A DNA stretch of 64,000 nucleotides from Pseudobutyrivibrio xylanivorans (GTDB taxonomy: Bacteria > Bacillota > Clostridia > Lachnospirales > Lachnospiraceae), in contig NZ_VTVE01000003.1 in the NCBI RefSeq assembly GCF_010906925.1, positions 186,001 through 250,000 of the forward strand, read 5' to 3'. Below the pieces are notes generated by a model. The model was given only the letters and a program-made list of their open reading frames with translations, was not told the origin of the DNA and ran no database searches. Numbering within the stretch: position 1 is the stretch's first letter; each line of letters opens with the position of its first letter. A program made the translations under genes and the position numbers. Positions 18,058-28,525 of the stretch are shown one piece after another.

Positions 18058-18230
18058 GTTAACCTCGCAAACTGTATTGTTAACACCAATTCTAGCATAT
18101 TTCAGTAAGTTTGATAAGGATTCTGGCATGTGATATAATTTCTAGGATTATGTAAACTTGTGAGAAGTGTGCGAATCTATTTATTTTTAAGATATAGATA
18201 TAATTCAAATGAGGCTGATTAGGAGGCACG

Positions 18231-19730
18231 ATGAAACGTATATTAAAAAGCATGACAGCATATAGATGGATATTGCTTATTGGCTATATTCTGTTATTGG
18301 CACCATTTGTTTATGCTGTGTTTTATTCTATGCCAGCCAATGATGATTATGCTCTTGGTACCAACTGGTGGGGAGCTAATATATTTGTAGAGGCTTTCAA
18401 GCGAATGGAATGGAATTACTTGCACTGGTTTGGCCAGTCAGGCACCATCGCAATTTTAATTCAGGTGATTTTCAATCCATTATATTGGTTTAAAAATGCA
18501 GGACATAGCTTTGGTATCTTTATGGTAATAGTCTTTTTGATTATTACTATCACAACTCTTGTTGGCATCAGAAGATTGATAGCGATGATATCTGAGCGAG
18601 AGAGCCATATGGTTCATGATGTGTTTACCTTTTTGGTGGCCCTGATTATTTTTAGTTGTTATTACTACAATGACGTATACAACTGGTGGTCTGGTGTGCC
18701 GGCTTATTCTCTTATGATGATGTTTAGCATTATCAATTTCGGCAACATTGTTAAATACACTCAGACTAGGGCGAAAAAGGACTATATATGGATGATTGTC
18801 ATCGGAGTAGTTACTTGTTCCAGTCTTATGAATTGCATTGCTACAGGTTCCTTCTATTTGATTTATGTTTTTATTAAAAATTGGAAGGATGGAGATTCAG
18901 TCAAGAAAAAATCGATTCCTCTTATTTTATATGTTGTAAGCGGTATCGTAACAGTAGTTGCTCCTGGTAACTATGATAGAATTGAGTATGAGAGATATTT
19001 TGGCTATGATGTGCCGGATCCTCAATTCTTTAAAGCAGCAGTAGTAACTATAGAGCGTGTAATATATAGAGGTGTGCTTACGGCTGCCAATAAACCATGG
19101 ATTTTATTTATATTCCTAGGAATTATTTGTCTTGGTATATATTTAAAGCCAGAAAAGAAGCCTAGCCTATTGATTTTGATTTTGTCTGCTATAGCGGTTT
19201 TTGCTTCGGCTTTTGGCGCTGTCTATCCATACGTACTAGGCTCTAACAAAGACTTTGAGTCTGAATTTGCCAACAGAATTTATTTTGTAGAAGACTATAT
19301 TGTATTTATAGGATTGGCAGTAATTGCATTTAGATTTGGTCAGTGGATGGCACTACAGTTTAATATTGAGCTACAGCTTAAGCGACTAGTTGTTTCATTT
19401 GCATGTCTGTTTATAGTTGCTTTTATTGGAACAAAGATTAATCCTTACAGCACTGCATTTGTCCCAGTAGACATATGCAAGAGGGCTGAGTTGATTAAAG
19501 AGACTTACTATTTCTGGGATGATATTTTAAATGAAATAGAAGCCAGTGAAGATGAAGATGTAAAGGTATACAGAAAAGACATTGACTGGTGTCCATATGT
19601 ATATGGAGTTGGCCTTGCCAATAATGGCATTAGTGATTGGCCGATTGCTGATGATGTGTACTACTGTGGTTGCAATCAGGGTGTTGCAAGATTTTTCGGT
19701 AAAAATAGCATAGAGTTATTTATAGAATAA
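18231..19730 (+). CDS. Polytopic membrane protein, DUF6056-like, possible GT-C enzyme
   Basis: A 499-residue membrane protein with about eleven helices. After helix 1 it has YSMPANDDYALG, then a segment ending HWFGQSGTIAILIQVIFNP; the Asp-Asp pair in the first loop is in the place used by GT-C enzymes for a lipid-linked sugar. The family resembles DUF6056 (by recall of the pattern). It starts the long plus-strand run of membrane proteins, with AGGAGG before ATG 18231. The next gene is a clear paralogue, sharing the PAxDD loop, a late NPxxxAF/YLDVVQVDI region and the ESYNFWD/ETYYFWD ending. Confidence 0.65.
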   Translation: MKRILKSMTAYRWILLIGYILLLAPFVYAVFYSMPANDDYALGTNWWGANIFVEAFKRMEWNYLHWFGQSGTIAILIQVIFNPLYWFKNAGHSFGIFMVIVFLIITITTLVGIRRLIAMISERESHMVHDVFTFLVALIIFSCYYYNDVYNWWSGVPAYSLMMMFSIINFGNIVKYTQTRAKKDYIWMIVIGVVTCSSLMNCIATGSFYLIYVFIKNWKDGDSVKKKSIPLILYVVSGIVTVVAPGNYDRIEYERYFGYDVPDPQFFKAAVVTIERVIYRGVLTAANKPWILFIFLGIICLGIYLKPEKKPSLLILILSAIAVFASAFGAVYPYVLGSNKDFESEFANRIYFVEDYIVFIGLAVIAFRFGQWMALQFNIELQLKRLVVSFACLFIVAFIGTKINPYSTAFVPVDICKRAELIKETYYFWDDILNEIEASEDEDVKVYRKDIDWCPYVYGVGLANNGISDWPIADDVYYCGCNQGVARFFGKNSIELFIE

Positions 19731-19764
19731 AATGGGATGACTCCCAATATAAAGGAGCAAAGAG

Positions 19765-21252
19765 ATGAAAATCTTGAAGAACAATATAGGTAAGATATTT
19801 GAAGTGTTGGGTTACTTGATAGTTTTTGTGCCTATGATGTTTTGTATTTACTACGCGGTGCCAGCCAGCGATGATTTCGCTGCAGCATCACGTGTAGATG
19901 GCGGAAATATTTTTTCTCAATCGGTGTATAGAGGTTTTTCTATGTGGGCTGATTGGGGCGGAAGATGGCTTAGCCAGATTATTCAGATGTTAATTAACCC
20001 GCTGAATTCTCATCAGCATCTAGGTCATAAATATGGAATATATATGATTGTTGTATTTATTATTACGACCTTGCTTACAATCTATGGATTAAAAGCTATT
20101 GCAAAGAGAGTGCTTGGCAAAGATAGCAAGTATGTTAATTTAGTTACTTTCTTGATTATAGCTTTGCTTTATTCAACTTATTACTATAGCGAGTGCTTCA
20201 ACTTCTACATCGGAGCTATGGTATATCCAATTCCAGTATCACTTGCCTTTGTGACTATTGCAGCGATGATTTATTACAATGATCGTCCTGAAAAGAAGAC
20301 AAAGTACTATTGGATTATGGTTGTGGCTGGTATTTTCCCGGCAACAATTGAGACATGCGATGTATTACTTGGTATCACATATCTATATTACATTTACTAT
20401 TTGAATTGGGATGAGAGAAAGAGCGAAAGCATTAAGCTTAAAATAAAGCACCTATTTCCACTGTTGCTTTACATAGCTTTGGGAGTATCTTGTGTATTGT
20501 CTCCAGGAAATTTCGCAAGAAGAGAGTACTACAATTTAGAGTCCAATTTCATGCGTTCGTTGATTCAGACTATTATTGATATAGTTGTTCGTTTGCAGGA
20601 TTTGATCGTTGATCATCCTTTAGCAGTTATCTTATTAATTATTTTTATAATAATAGGAATTGTCTCTAATAAGGAATTAAAGAAGCCTACAAGAGTGATT
20701 GAGACAGCGGCACTGTTTATCATTATTACTTTTGGTGCAATGCTTCCTTATGTTTACGGAAGAGATTTTAGAAACACTTATTTAGATATTAGAATGGAGT
20801 ACATTCTCGATTATTGTATAGAGATTGGACTGGCATTAATGTGTATCTACTTAGGACAATGGCTGGCATATAAATTTGACATTAAATTTTCCGGAAAAGA
20901 AAAAGTTGGTGTTACAGCTGCATTAATAATGTTTGCTTATGTGACATTGATTCAGAATTATGCATATTTAGATGTTGTTCAGGTAGATATCTTAAGAAAT
21001 AGAGGTTTGATTCAAGAAAGCTACAACTTCTGGGATGGGGTAATGCTTGAAATAGAAAACTCAGAAGAAGATGATGTGGTTATTTACAGAGACAAGATAT
21101 TACCATGGAGTAGATATTGCTTTGAAATGGGATTAACAGATGGGGATACATATGCAGTTGATCCAAGCATTGTTTACGATAGAGAGTTTATTATGCCAAA
21201 TGTTTATTATGGCAAAAAATCAATAACACTTTATTATACTGACCATGAATAA
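19765..21252 (+). CDS. Tandem paralogue of the DUF6056-like membrane protein
   Basis: A 495-residue protein with the same layout as the gene before it: VPASDDFAAAS after helix 1, a WADWGGRWLSQIIQMLINPL segment equal in place to the WFGQSGT segment, a central APGN/SPGNF loop, and a C-terminal soluble part with SYNFWDGVMLEIENSEEDD. The two probably arose by tandem duplication and then diverged, perhaps to different sugar donors. AAGGAG precedes ATG 19765 and the gap is 34 nt, so both are likely read from one message. Function as a GT-C transferase is inferred. Confidence 0.65.
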   Translation: MKILKNNIGKIFEVLGYLIVFVPMMFCIYYAVPASDDFAAASRVDGGNIFSQSVYRGFSMWADWGGRWLSQIIQMLINPLNSHQHLGHKYGIYMIVVFIITTLLTIYGLKAIAKRVLGKDSKYVNLVTFLIIALLYSTYYYSECFNFYIGAMVYPIPVSLAFVTIAAMIYYNDRPEKKTKYYWIMVVAGIFPATIETCDVLLGITYLYYIYYLNWDERKSESIKLKIKHLFPLLLYIALGVSCVLSPGNFARREYYNLESNFMRSLIQTIIDIVVRLQDLIVDHPLAVILLIIFIIIGIVSNKELKKPTRVIETAALFIIITFGAMLPYVYGRDFRNTYLDIRMEYILDYCIEIGLALMCIYLGQWLAYKFDIKFSGKEKVGVTAALIMFAYVTLIQNYAYLDVVQVDILRNRGLIQESYNFWDGVMLEIENSEEDDVVIYRDKILPWSRYCFEMGLTDGDTYAVDPSIVYDREFIMPNVYYGKKSITLYYTDHE

Positions 21253-21306
21253 TGGTTGATGGCTGAATTAATAGTATAAAGTTATTATAAGTAGTGGAGG
21301 GAAAAA

Positions 21307-22326
21307 TTGAATAGTAGGGAGCGTAATTCAGGAATTGATTTGCTGAAATTTGGGGCTGCAGTATTTATAATACTAGGGCATATCAATGAAAGATTTATTA
21401 CACCAATACCAGTTACAGGGTTATTTGGATTTACCGATGTGGTGGAATTATTTTTCTTAATTTCAGGATATTTGTGTAGAGATTTAAGTAAGTTTAATAG
21501 TCCAAATGGAATTATCAAAAGAATTCTTCGAGTATATCCGATGATTTTTATTACTACAACTGTAGCTATAGTTCTAAATGAGTTTGCACATTTGGTATAT
21601 GAAGAACCTTCTACCGGAATTTTGAATGTTCTTGCTAGCTATTTGTTGATTTTTAAATTCTCAATAATTCCAAACCAGTTGGGAATAGATGGCAATCTAT
21701 GGTATATAGGCATCCTGATTTTTTGTTATTGTGTTGCCTATGTTGTTAAAAAGATAGAAGAAAAGCTAGATATTCATTATTTATTTACTTCTACAGTATT
21801 AGTTCTTGTGGGGGTATCCTGTGTATTTTCAGGCGAAAACAAGCCATTTTGGAATTACTATACTGGAAGAGGTCTAGCTGCATTTTTCCTAGGAGTTATT
21901 CTTTGGGATATTATCAATAACAGAATCAAGATAGAAAAATGGTGGATATTGACCATCGTTGAAGCTATTATTGCGATAGTAGTTGTAAAGTGGATGCTTG
22001 ATATAAATATCGAGCGTATAGAGTCAATATGGGGTGTAGAGTGCTTTGTATTGTTTCCTGCAATTTTACACATAGGTATCAAACTTGGTAGTTTTATTAA
22101 AAGCACGGTATTTACTGTCCTGGGAGATATATCTTTTGAAATGTATATATGGCAAGCAATAGGTTTCTTTATGATAGAACATATTAACTTGGCCAGCGGC
22201 AGAGACAGTTTAAGTTTCAAGGGTATCCTAGCATTTTACGTGGTGCTTTTGATATGGAGTTATATCATGAATAGATTTGTAGAAAAGCCGCTTAATAAGA
22301 CTATTATTCAAAAAATAGCAAAATAG
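21307..22326 (+). CDS. Acyltransferase-3 family membrane protein, TTG start
   Basis: A 339-residue membrane protein with about ten helices. It opens RNSGIDLLKFGAAVFIILGHINERF, with the family catalytic His in helix 1, followed by VELFFLISGYL, a hallmark of OafA/WecH-type O-acyltransferases. The last part has FEMYIWQ and a final RFVEKPLNK, also typical. The start is TTG 21307, backed by GGAGGG at 21296-21301 with 5-nt spacing; no ATG fits. It lies between GT-C-like genes and an MBOAT gene and probably acetylates a surface sugar. Confidence 0.87.
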   Translation: MNSRERNSGIDLLKFGAAVFIILGHINERFITPIPVTGLFGFTDVVELFFLISGYLCRDLSKFNSPNGIIKRILRVYPMIFITTTVAIVLNEFAHLVYEEPSTGILNVLASYLLIFKFSIIPNQLGIDGNLWYIGILIFCYCVAYVVKKIEEKLDIHYLFTSTVLVLVGVSCVFSGENKPFWNYYTGRGLAAFFLGVILWDIINNRIKIEKWWILTIVEAIIAIVVVKWMLDINIERIESIWGVECFVLFPAILHIGIKLGSFIKSTVFTVLGDISFEMYIWQAIGFFMIEHINLASGRDSLSFKGILAFYVVLLIWSYIMNRFVEKPLNKTIIQKIAK

Positions 22327-22355
22327 TTTTATGGTTAGATTAAATTGGAGCAAAC

Positions 22356-23840
22356 ATGTTATTTAATTCGATAGATTTTTTAATCTTTTTTCCTATTGTT
22401 ACTACATTATACTTTGTGTTCCCGCATAAAATTAGGAATTACTGGCTGCTTGCAGCCAGCTATTTCTTCTATATGTGCTGGAACCCAAAGTATATTTTGC
22501 TGTTAATGACATCCACATTTATCACATATCTCAGTGGTATTGTGATGGAGCGCATCAAACAGTCTGATAGAGAAGAAGATAAAAAAGTAAAACTTAAAAA
22601 CTGGACAGTTGCAGCTAGTTTTGTTTTAAACATTAGCATGCTGTTTTACTTTAAATATATTAATTTTGCTCTTGATGTGATGACTGATGTTTTAGGGTTA
22701 TTTCATATCAGTGTCAATGTACCAACATTTGATGTGATTTTACCTGTAGGTATTTCTTTTTATATTTTCCAGGCACTTAGCTATACAATGGATGTATATA
22801 GAGATGAAATATACGCAGAGAAGAATATATTTAGATATGCTTTGTTCGTGTCTTTCTTCCCTCAATTAGTAGCGGGGCCTATTGAAAGATCTAAAAACTT
22901 GCTCAAGCAGTTGGCAAAGCCAAATGATTTTGATTATAACAATGCTAGAACCGGTCTTCTTATGATGCTCTGGGGCTACTTTATAAAGGTAGTCATGGCG
23001 GATAGACTAGCAGTTCTTGTAGATACAGTTTACAACGATGTTTCAGCCTATCATGGCATGGAGCTTGTTGTTGCAAATCTTTTTTTTACAATTCAGATTT
23101 ATTGCGATTTTATGGGCTATTCTATAATCGCAAAGGGTGCAGCCAAATATCTTGGCTACAATCTTATGAGCAACTTTGAGATGCCTTATTTCTCTACTTC
23201 TATTAAAGAATTTTGGAGACGTTGGCACATTTCACTTAGTTCATGGTTGAGAGATTACCTTTACATTCCACTTGGAGGAAATAGAAAGGGCACAGCCAGA
23301 AAATACTTTAACTTATTGCTTACATTTTTTGTGAGTGGTCTATGGCATGGAGCCAATATAACATTTGTCGTTTGGGGAATGTTCCATGGAATATGCCAGG
23401 TAATAGAAGATATCTTCAGAATGATATTTGGAAAGATATCAGATCGAATCAAGAACCAGGCAGTTGCTAGAGCGTGGAAGGGTGTCAATATATTCAAGAC
23501 CTTTATCCTTGCAGCAATAGGTTGGGTATTCTTTAGAGCAAGCAATATATCACAGGCTATTCAGGTATTAAAGGCCTCTGTAAAGCTTGATAATGTATCA
23601 GCTGTATTTACTGGCGGAATATACAATCTTGGAATAGATAAAATGGGACTTATTATGCTTGGCATCGCGGTTCTACTATTATTCGTAGTTAGCATCATGC
23701 GCGAGAATGGAGTCAATCCTATTGAATGGATTTCAAGTAAGCATTTTGTGGTTAGATATGCTACATACTGGCTTATTGTTGTTTTGATTATTTTTAGTTT
23801 GGATTTAACTGGAAAAGAATTTATCTATTTCCAATTCTAA
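22356..23840 (+). CDS. MBOAT O-acyltransferase (DltB/AlgI-like), copy 1
   Basis: A 494-residue membrane protein of the MBOAT family. It has the family start MLFNSIDFLIFFP, the VGISFYIFQALSYTMDVYR and FFPQLVAGPIER segments, the EFWRRWHISLSSWLRDYLYIP-type loop region, and SGLWHGAN with the catalytic His. Such proteins pass an acyl group from a cytoplasmic carrier through a membrane tunnel to an extracellular acceptor (DltB: alanyl; AlgI: acetyl). It is followed 12 nt later by an SGNH protein, forming a pair like DltB/DltD or AlgI/AlgJ. It is the first of three such pairs in the window. Confidence 0.92.
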   Translation: MLFNSIDFLIFFPIVTTLYFVFPHKIRNYWLLAASYFFYMCWNPKYILLLMTSTFITYLSGIVMERIKQSDREEDKKVKLKNWTVAASFVLNISMLFYFKYINFALDVMTDVLGLFHISVNVPTFDVILPVGISFYIFQALSYTMDVYRDEIYAEKNIFRYALFVSFFPQLVAGPIERSKNLLKQLAKPNDFDYNNARTGLLMMLWGYFIKVVMADRLAVLVDTVYNDVSAYHGMELVVANLFFTIQIYCDFMGYSIIAKGAAKYLGYNLMSNFEMPYFSTSIKEFWRRWHISLSSWLRDYLYIPLGGNRKGTARKYFNLLLTFFVSGLWHGANITFVVWGMFHGICQVIEDIFRMIFGKISDRIKNQAVARAWKGVNIFKTFILAAIGWVFFRASNISQAIQVLKASVKLDNVSAVFTGGIYNLGIDKMGLIMLGIAVLLLFVVSIMRENGVNPIEWISSKHFVVRYATYWLIVVLIIFSLDLTGKEFIYFQF

Positions 23841-23852
23841 GTTGGAGTACTA

Positions 23853-25232
23853 ATGAAAAACGTTGGGAAATTATTACTTAAATGCATATTGGCCTTGGTG
23901 CCTCTTTGGATTATATGTATTTTCATTGCAAAGAGTCCCCTTTCTTATTTGAGTTCGGATTCTGTTGGAGCATATTGGAACAAGGAGTTCACTAAGACCA
24001 AACAGGATAAATACTATGATGCGGTGATTCTGGGAGATTCAATGGCAGCCACATCATTTATGCCAGAGCTTTTGTCTGACTCCACTATTAATTTAGCATT
24101 GTCTGGCTCCAGTCCAATAGAGGGTTACTATACTCTCAAGGATTATCTTGCAAACAATGAGGCACCTACAGATGTCTTTGTATCATATATGGATTATCAT
24201 TTGGCACACAATGATTTTACTTTTACAACCTGCAATCAGGTCCATAAATTTGGTATAGGTGAATACACAGAAATTTACAAGACAATAAAAGATACAGGTG
24301 TAACTGAATTTGAGAATGTTCCAATGGATGAATATTGGGATAAGGCGATAGCTAGCAGTTTTTATATGCCTAGCGAGTATATCGCATCAATTATTAATTC
24401 CATTAATGAGGGCGGCCGTTTATCGGTCAACCAGGATTCATACAATCAGATAGACATTCGCTCAGGCAGAAGTTGTATTATGACAAATAATATTTCTGAA
24501 ACCTCTGGAATAAAGTATGATAATTATAGTATCTCTCCATTGCAGGGGACCTACTATAAAAAGCTTGTTCAGCTTTGTGAGGATAATGGAATTGCCCTTC
24601 ACATTATCAAGCTTCCACTAGATATGAATACTTTGTTTACCGATGAGTATGTGGCTCAGGTAAATGGATACTATATGAATCTTTTGAATGATGCCAAACT
24701 TGCTGAGTTTAAATGGTATCCTGCTGATTATGCAGTAGAATGGTTCTGGGATGATTATCATATGAATCAACATGGTTCATATAGATTTAGCATGCAGTTA
24801 AAAGCAGATTATCCTAAGCTTTGGGGAGAGACTAATCCATCAGCTACTCAGATGTTGGCAGTTAACGAAGATATCAATATAGAAAATGAGCCAGCAGAGT
24901 TGTTTAAATGGGTAGATGAAAAAGACTACACTATCGTTATGTATTCCAAGTTGGATGATTTTGAAGGCTATTTCAACGGATTAATGCGTTTCGATGACCA
25001 GGAATTAAGAGAGGCAGCGGATGGCGCATACTTTGTTGATGTTAAAGGCGGCCATAATGTATCCTTTGAGGATGGCGTAGTTGAAATAGACGGAAATGTC
25101 TATGAATGGGGGGATTACAATACAGGAGATGTCAATTTCCTGATTATAGATAATACTAATAAGATAATTGCCCGTACATGTTCTACGGATTTTAATAATG
25201 ACGAAGGTCGTTTTGAAAGATTTGAGTTATGA
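23853..25232 (+). CDS. SGNH hydrolase-like partner of MBOAT copy 1, with extra C-terminal domain
   Basis: A 459-residue protein with one N-terminal membrane helix, the rest extracellular. It has VILGDSMAATSF (SGNH block I, Ser nucleophile), a VSYMDYHLAHND segment, and WDDYHMNQHG with the Asp/His pair. This is the DltD/AlgJ-like type that completes acyl transfer onto the polymer. From about residue 345 there is an added domain (YTIVMYSKLDD to VNFLIIDNTNKIIARTC) that resembles the ILEI/FAM3 GG fold, which binds carbohydrate in some eukaryotic proteins (inference). The end overlaps the next gene by ATGA. Confidence 0.75.
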   Translation: MKNVGKLLLKCILALVPLWIICIFIAKSPLSYLSSDSVGAYWNKEFTKTKQDKYYDAVILGDSMAATSFMPELLSDSTINLALSGSSPIEGYYTLKDYLANNEAPTDVFVSYMDYHLAHNDFTFTTCNQVHKFGIGEYTEIYKTIKDTGVTEFENVPMDEYWDKAIASSFYMPSEYIASIINSINEGGRLSVNQDSYNQIDIRSGRSCIMTNNISETSGIKYDNYSISPLQGTYYKKLVQLCEDNGIALHIIKLPLDMNTLFTDEYVAQVNGYYMNLLNDAKLAEFKWYPADYAVEWFWDDYHMNQHGSYRFSMQLKADYPKLWGETNPSATQMLAVNEDINIENEPAELFKWVDEKDYTIVMYSKLDDFEGYFNGLMRFDDQELREAADGAYFVDVKGGHNVSFEDGVVEIDGNVYEWGDYNTGDVNFLIIDNTNKIIARTCSTDFNNDEGRFERFEL

Positions 25233-26863
25233 AGTTTAAAGAGTTAATTAAAGAAAAATATCATATAGTTGTTTTATTGATGATAATCATAGTGGCAAGT
25301 TTGCCTGCTTTTAGGGCAGGTGTGTGCCAAGGGCATGATTTGCCATTTCATTTGGGGCGTATTGAGGCTATTGCAGAAGAGCTTCAGATGGGTCATATCC
25401 CAGTTAGATATGAGACAAGTGCGTGGCATGGTCATGGCTACATAAGTACTACAATGTACGGTAATATTTTCCTATATGTACCTGCATTACTATTGATATG
25501 TGGAATACCACTTTGGAGAGTTTATAATATCTATATCATAGTAGTTAACGTTGCAACAGTGGCTGTAGCATATTATTGCTTTGGCAAGCTTTTTAAGACA
25601 AGAAACGGTGCACTGATGGCTGTTATGATTTATACATTTGCCGGATATAGATTATCAAATCTTTATGTTAGAGCGGCAGTTGGCGAATATACAGCTATGA
25701 TTTTTATTCCACTGGTTATCTACGGTATATATCGCATATACGAAGAGAGTGACATGGGAATATGTAGAAAGGTTTGTCCTCTCGTAGTTGGTGCGTCAGG
25801 ACTTATCCAGAGCCATATATTGACTACAGAGCTTGTGGCTATTTTTTCTTTGATATATTTGTTGATTAATTTCAAATCCACAATGAGCCATATAAAAGAA
25901 TGGCTGATAGCGGTAGTACTTATTGTACTTATCAATCTATTCTTTATATTGCCGTTTATTTATACATATATTTCCATGCGTTTATATGCAAATACACAAC
26001 TTACAAGCCAGAGCATTAGACCAGATGGACTCTATTTATGTCAGATGTTTGGTCCATTGACTGAGGGGTTTGGTAGTAGTTTTGAATGGTCAGCAGAGGG
26101 CGAGGGATATCTCAACTCTGGTATTCAGTATGTTTTGGCTTTTATTACTACGATTGTATTTGCCATCGCTAATAGAAAAAATAAGGCTAACGACAAGAAG
26201 ACTCCGTTGGTATTTTGGATTTTATTTATATTTGGAATAGTTGCCATGTTTTTATCAACCGTATACTTCCCATGGAATCTATTTGCGGGAGAGAACAACA
26301 AGTTGAGCTTTCTTTCGGCTATACAGTATCCATGGCGAAATATGCTGATAGCAACAGTGTGCTTTGTTATAACAGGCGTCTATGGATTTGAGAGGCTGAT
26401 TAGTAACAAGAAAAGCATTGTGGCACTTGCGGTGGTTGCAGCAGTTACACTTATGACTACAGCCTATTTTGATTACACTTTGGTATATAAAAATAAGACC
26501 TTAGTAAATGAAAAGGCAGATTCCACATGGGCTGACAAGCTTTATTTGCCGGAGGGGACTGAACGACAATTTTTAAATGTTACAGTTCCAATTTATGCTG
26601 ACGACAAGGTGATTATCCCTACACTGGCCTATGATATTATTACGGTAACAGATATAGAGGATAAACCAATCCCATGGGAGACAGGATACAATGGTTGCAT
26701 AGTAGTGAATCGAGAAGATTTTACCCGTGGATACAAAATCCACTTTATGGTGCCTTTTATATGGCATGTGTCAGAGATAATATCCTTGATTACGATAATA
26801 GGTCTTGTGATAGCAGTTGTGAGAAAGATGAAAAGGTTGGCAATAAATGAAGTCGTTGATTGA
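25229..26863 (+). CDS. PTPS-related GT-C-like membrane protein, copy 1
   Basis: A 544-residue polytopic protein of the family labelled 6-pyruvoyl-tetrahydropterin synthase related, which is in fact a GT-C-like membrane group related to YfhO. After helix 1 it has VCQGHDLPFHLGRIEAIAEEL, with the conserved GHDxPFH loop; later come YTFAGYRLSNLYVRAAVGEY and SAIQYPWRNML. It ends in a short soluble part and a final helix. It probably transfers a lipid-linked sugar outside the membrane. Coupled to the SGNH gene by a 4-nt overlap. The gene at 35411 is a longer relative. Confidence 0.75.
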   Translation: MKFKELIKEKYHIVVLLMIIIVASLPAFRAGVCQGHDLPFHLGRIEAIAEELQMGHIPVRYETSAWHGHGYISTTMYGNIFLYVPALLLICGIPLWRVYNIYIIVVNVATVAVAYYCFGKLFKTRNGALMAVMIYTFAGYRLSNLYVRAAVGEYTAMIFIPLVIYGIYRIYEESDMGICRKVCPLVVGASGLIQSHILTTELVAIFSLIYLLINFKSTMSHIKEWLIAVVLIVLINLFFILPFIYTYISMRLYANTQLTSQSIRPDGLYLCQMFGPLTEGFGSSFEWSAEGEGYLNSGIQYVLAFITTIVFAIANRKNKANDKKTPLVFWILFIFGIVAMFLSTVYFPWNLFAGENNKLSFLSAIQYPWRNMLIATVCFVITGVYGFERLISNKKSIVALAVVAAVTLMTTAYFDYTLVYKNKTLVNEKADSTWADKLYLPEGTERQFLNVTVPIYADDKVIIPTLAYDIITVTDIEDKPIPWETGYNGCIVVNREDFTRGYKIHFMVPFIWHVSEIISLITIIGLVIAVVRKMKRLAINEVVD

Positions 26864-28499
26864 GAAGTATAAAGAAAATAAATTGGAATTTTTATTTCTG
26901 ATAGCCTTAGTTGGCTGTCTTCTTTGCCAATTATTTATTACTTTATATTTCAATGTTTTTGAAGCAAAAGAGCACATGGGAATAGATGTGTCTTGGGAAT
27001 ATTTAAAAGCAAATATAGCTTTCAAAGAGCGTGCTTTTTATCCTAGTGATGTTATTAACACCACAACACAGCCTATGTTTGAGAGACATATTCTAATATT
27101 GCCATTTTATCTGATATTTAAAAATGTTTTTGTGGCATATGGATTATCTAGCTTTTTCATCACAGTGGCATGCTTAGTTGTCCTTTATAAAATAGGCACT
27201 AGCTTAAAGTTAACTTTTGGACAAAAGCTTATAATTCTCAATTTATTTATATGCCCATTTATGGCCAATGGATTTAATATAGACAATGATTTAGGCTATT
27301 TTGTATGTGTCAATGGTTTCGGCGCAATGCAAAATGTTTCCACATTGACAATATTAATGGTGATACTAAGTGTTGTTTTTGATGGCAATAGCAAGCACAA
27401 AAAAATAATTGAGATAGCCACATTGGCATTGATTGTATTTATAGGAGTATCTAAGGGAACTAGTCTTTTAGTTTGGATTGGAGTTCCTATGGCCATCTAC
27501 ATAGTGACTCAGGTGTTTATTAAAAATGATATAAAGTTCTTGATTAGCAAGACATCCATTTTTATGTATGCATCTGTAGTTGGGGTTCTTTTAGGTAGAA
27601 TCATTGGTGGTATTCTTGGATATCAGTATTTGGACTCAAGTGTAACCTGGGCCAATGCAAGCGAGATCATGAAGAATCTAGGCAATGTACTCGTTGGAGT
27701 TCCACTTCTCCTTGGAGGGATTCCAGGGGAAGGCGTTGAGAGAAGTCCTATGAGTTTTATTGGACTTGTTTATTGCTTTGGTCTTATAATGTCAATTGTT
27801 TTGGTGGTTGCAATACTGTATTTTACAGTGCAGACCATAAAGGCAATTATCAAGGAAAAATCAGCAGATGACAGAGTTCTATTTTTGCTTGTAGTGTTTT
27901 TTGCAAACATAGCTGTCTATGCTTTCTTAGTTCCATATCACGTTGGGGCTACATTTGAAATTAGATATTTAATTCCTGCTATTCATTCGGGATTTGTCTT
28001 GATAGGATTATTCATAAAAGAGATTGATGATAGTCTTATTATTAAAAAATTTGGTTGCGTGATGCTTTTGATTTCAGTAATCGCAATGGATTTGTACTCA
28101 GATTACTTCCTTGCCATCACCGACAATAGTCAGTGGCAGACAGATCAGCTGTTAGCTGCAATTGATGACACTGATGCGGGACTTGTATATTTCTGGGATG
28201 AAGAAAAATACTTGGTTCGCCCAGAGAGAGTAATCCGTGTAATTGATTCGAGCCGTGTTTATAAAAGTATTAGTTACGGCAATGTTTTAGAGAACTTTGG
28301 AGACTATAAATACTATGATGATAGCAAGCAGTATGTAGGCGCGACAGTGCTTGTTACCGTGGCAGGACAAGAGCCTCTTGAAAAAGCTATTATGGAACAG
28401 TATGAGTTATTGGAAAATATTGGTGACTACAGTGTGTATTATTGCAGTGAAAATCCAATTGATTTAGAGTCCATGACAATCAAAAATAAAGAACTATAG
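26847..28499 (+). CDS. Polytopic membrane protein of unknown family, tandem copy A
   Basis: A 550-residue protein with about ten helices; the start overlaps the preceding gene by 17 nt. After helix 1 it has FEAKEHMGIDVSWEYLKANI, with an acidic residue where GT-C enzymes bind the lipid donor; a mid-region IPGEGVERSPMSFIGL is also marked. The soluble C-terminus ends FGDYKYYDDSKQYVGATVL and then ENPIDLESM. I do not recognise a named family. The next gene is a paralogue with all these marks, so a GT-C-like transferase role is inferred from layout and context only. Confidence 0.6.
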   Translation: MKSLIEKYKENKLEFLFLIALVGCLLCQLFITLYFNVFEAKEHMGIDVSWEYLKANIAFKERAFYPSDVINTTTQPMFERHILILPFYLIFKNVFVAYGLSSFFITVACLVVLYKIGTSLKLTFGQKLIILNLFICPFMANGFNIDNDLGYFVCVNGFGAMQNVSTLTILMVILSVVFDGNSKHKKIIEIATLALIVFIGVSKGTSLLVWIGVPMAIYIVTQVFIKNDIKFLISKTSIFMYASVVGVLLGRIIGGILGYQYLDSSVTWANASEIMKNLGNVLVGVPLLLGGIPGEGVERSPMSFIGLVYCFGLIMSIVLVVAILYFTVQTIKAIIKEKSADDRVLFLLVVFFANIAVYAFLVPYHVGATFEIRYLIPAIHSGFVLIGLFIKEIDDSLIIKKFGCVMLLISVIAMDLYSDYFLAITDNSQWQTDQLLAAIDDTDAGLVYFWDEEKYLVRPERVIRVIDSSRVYKSISYGNVLENFGDYKYYDDSKQYVGATVLVTVAGQEPLEKAIMEQYELLENIGDYSVYYCSENPIDLESMTIKNKEL

Positions 28500-28525
28500 T
28501 CATTTTGTTATGAGAAGGAATATGC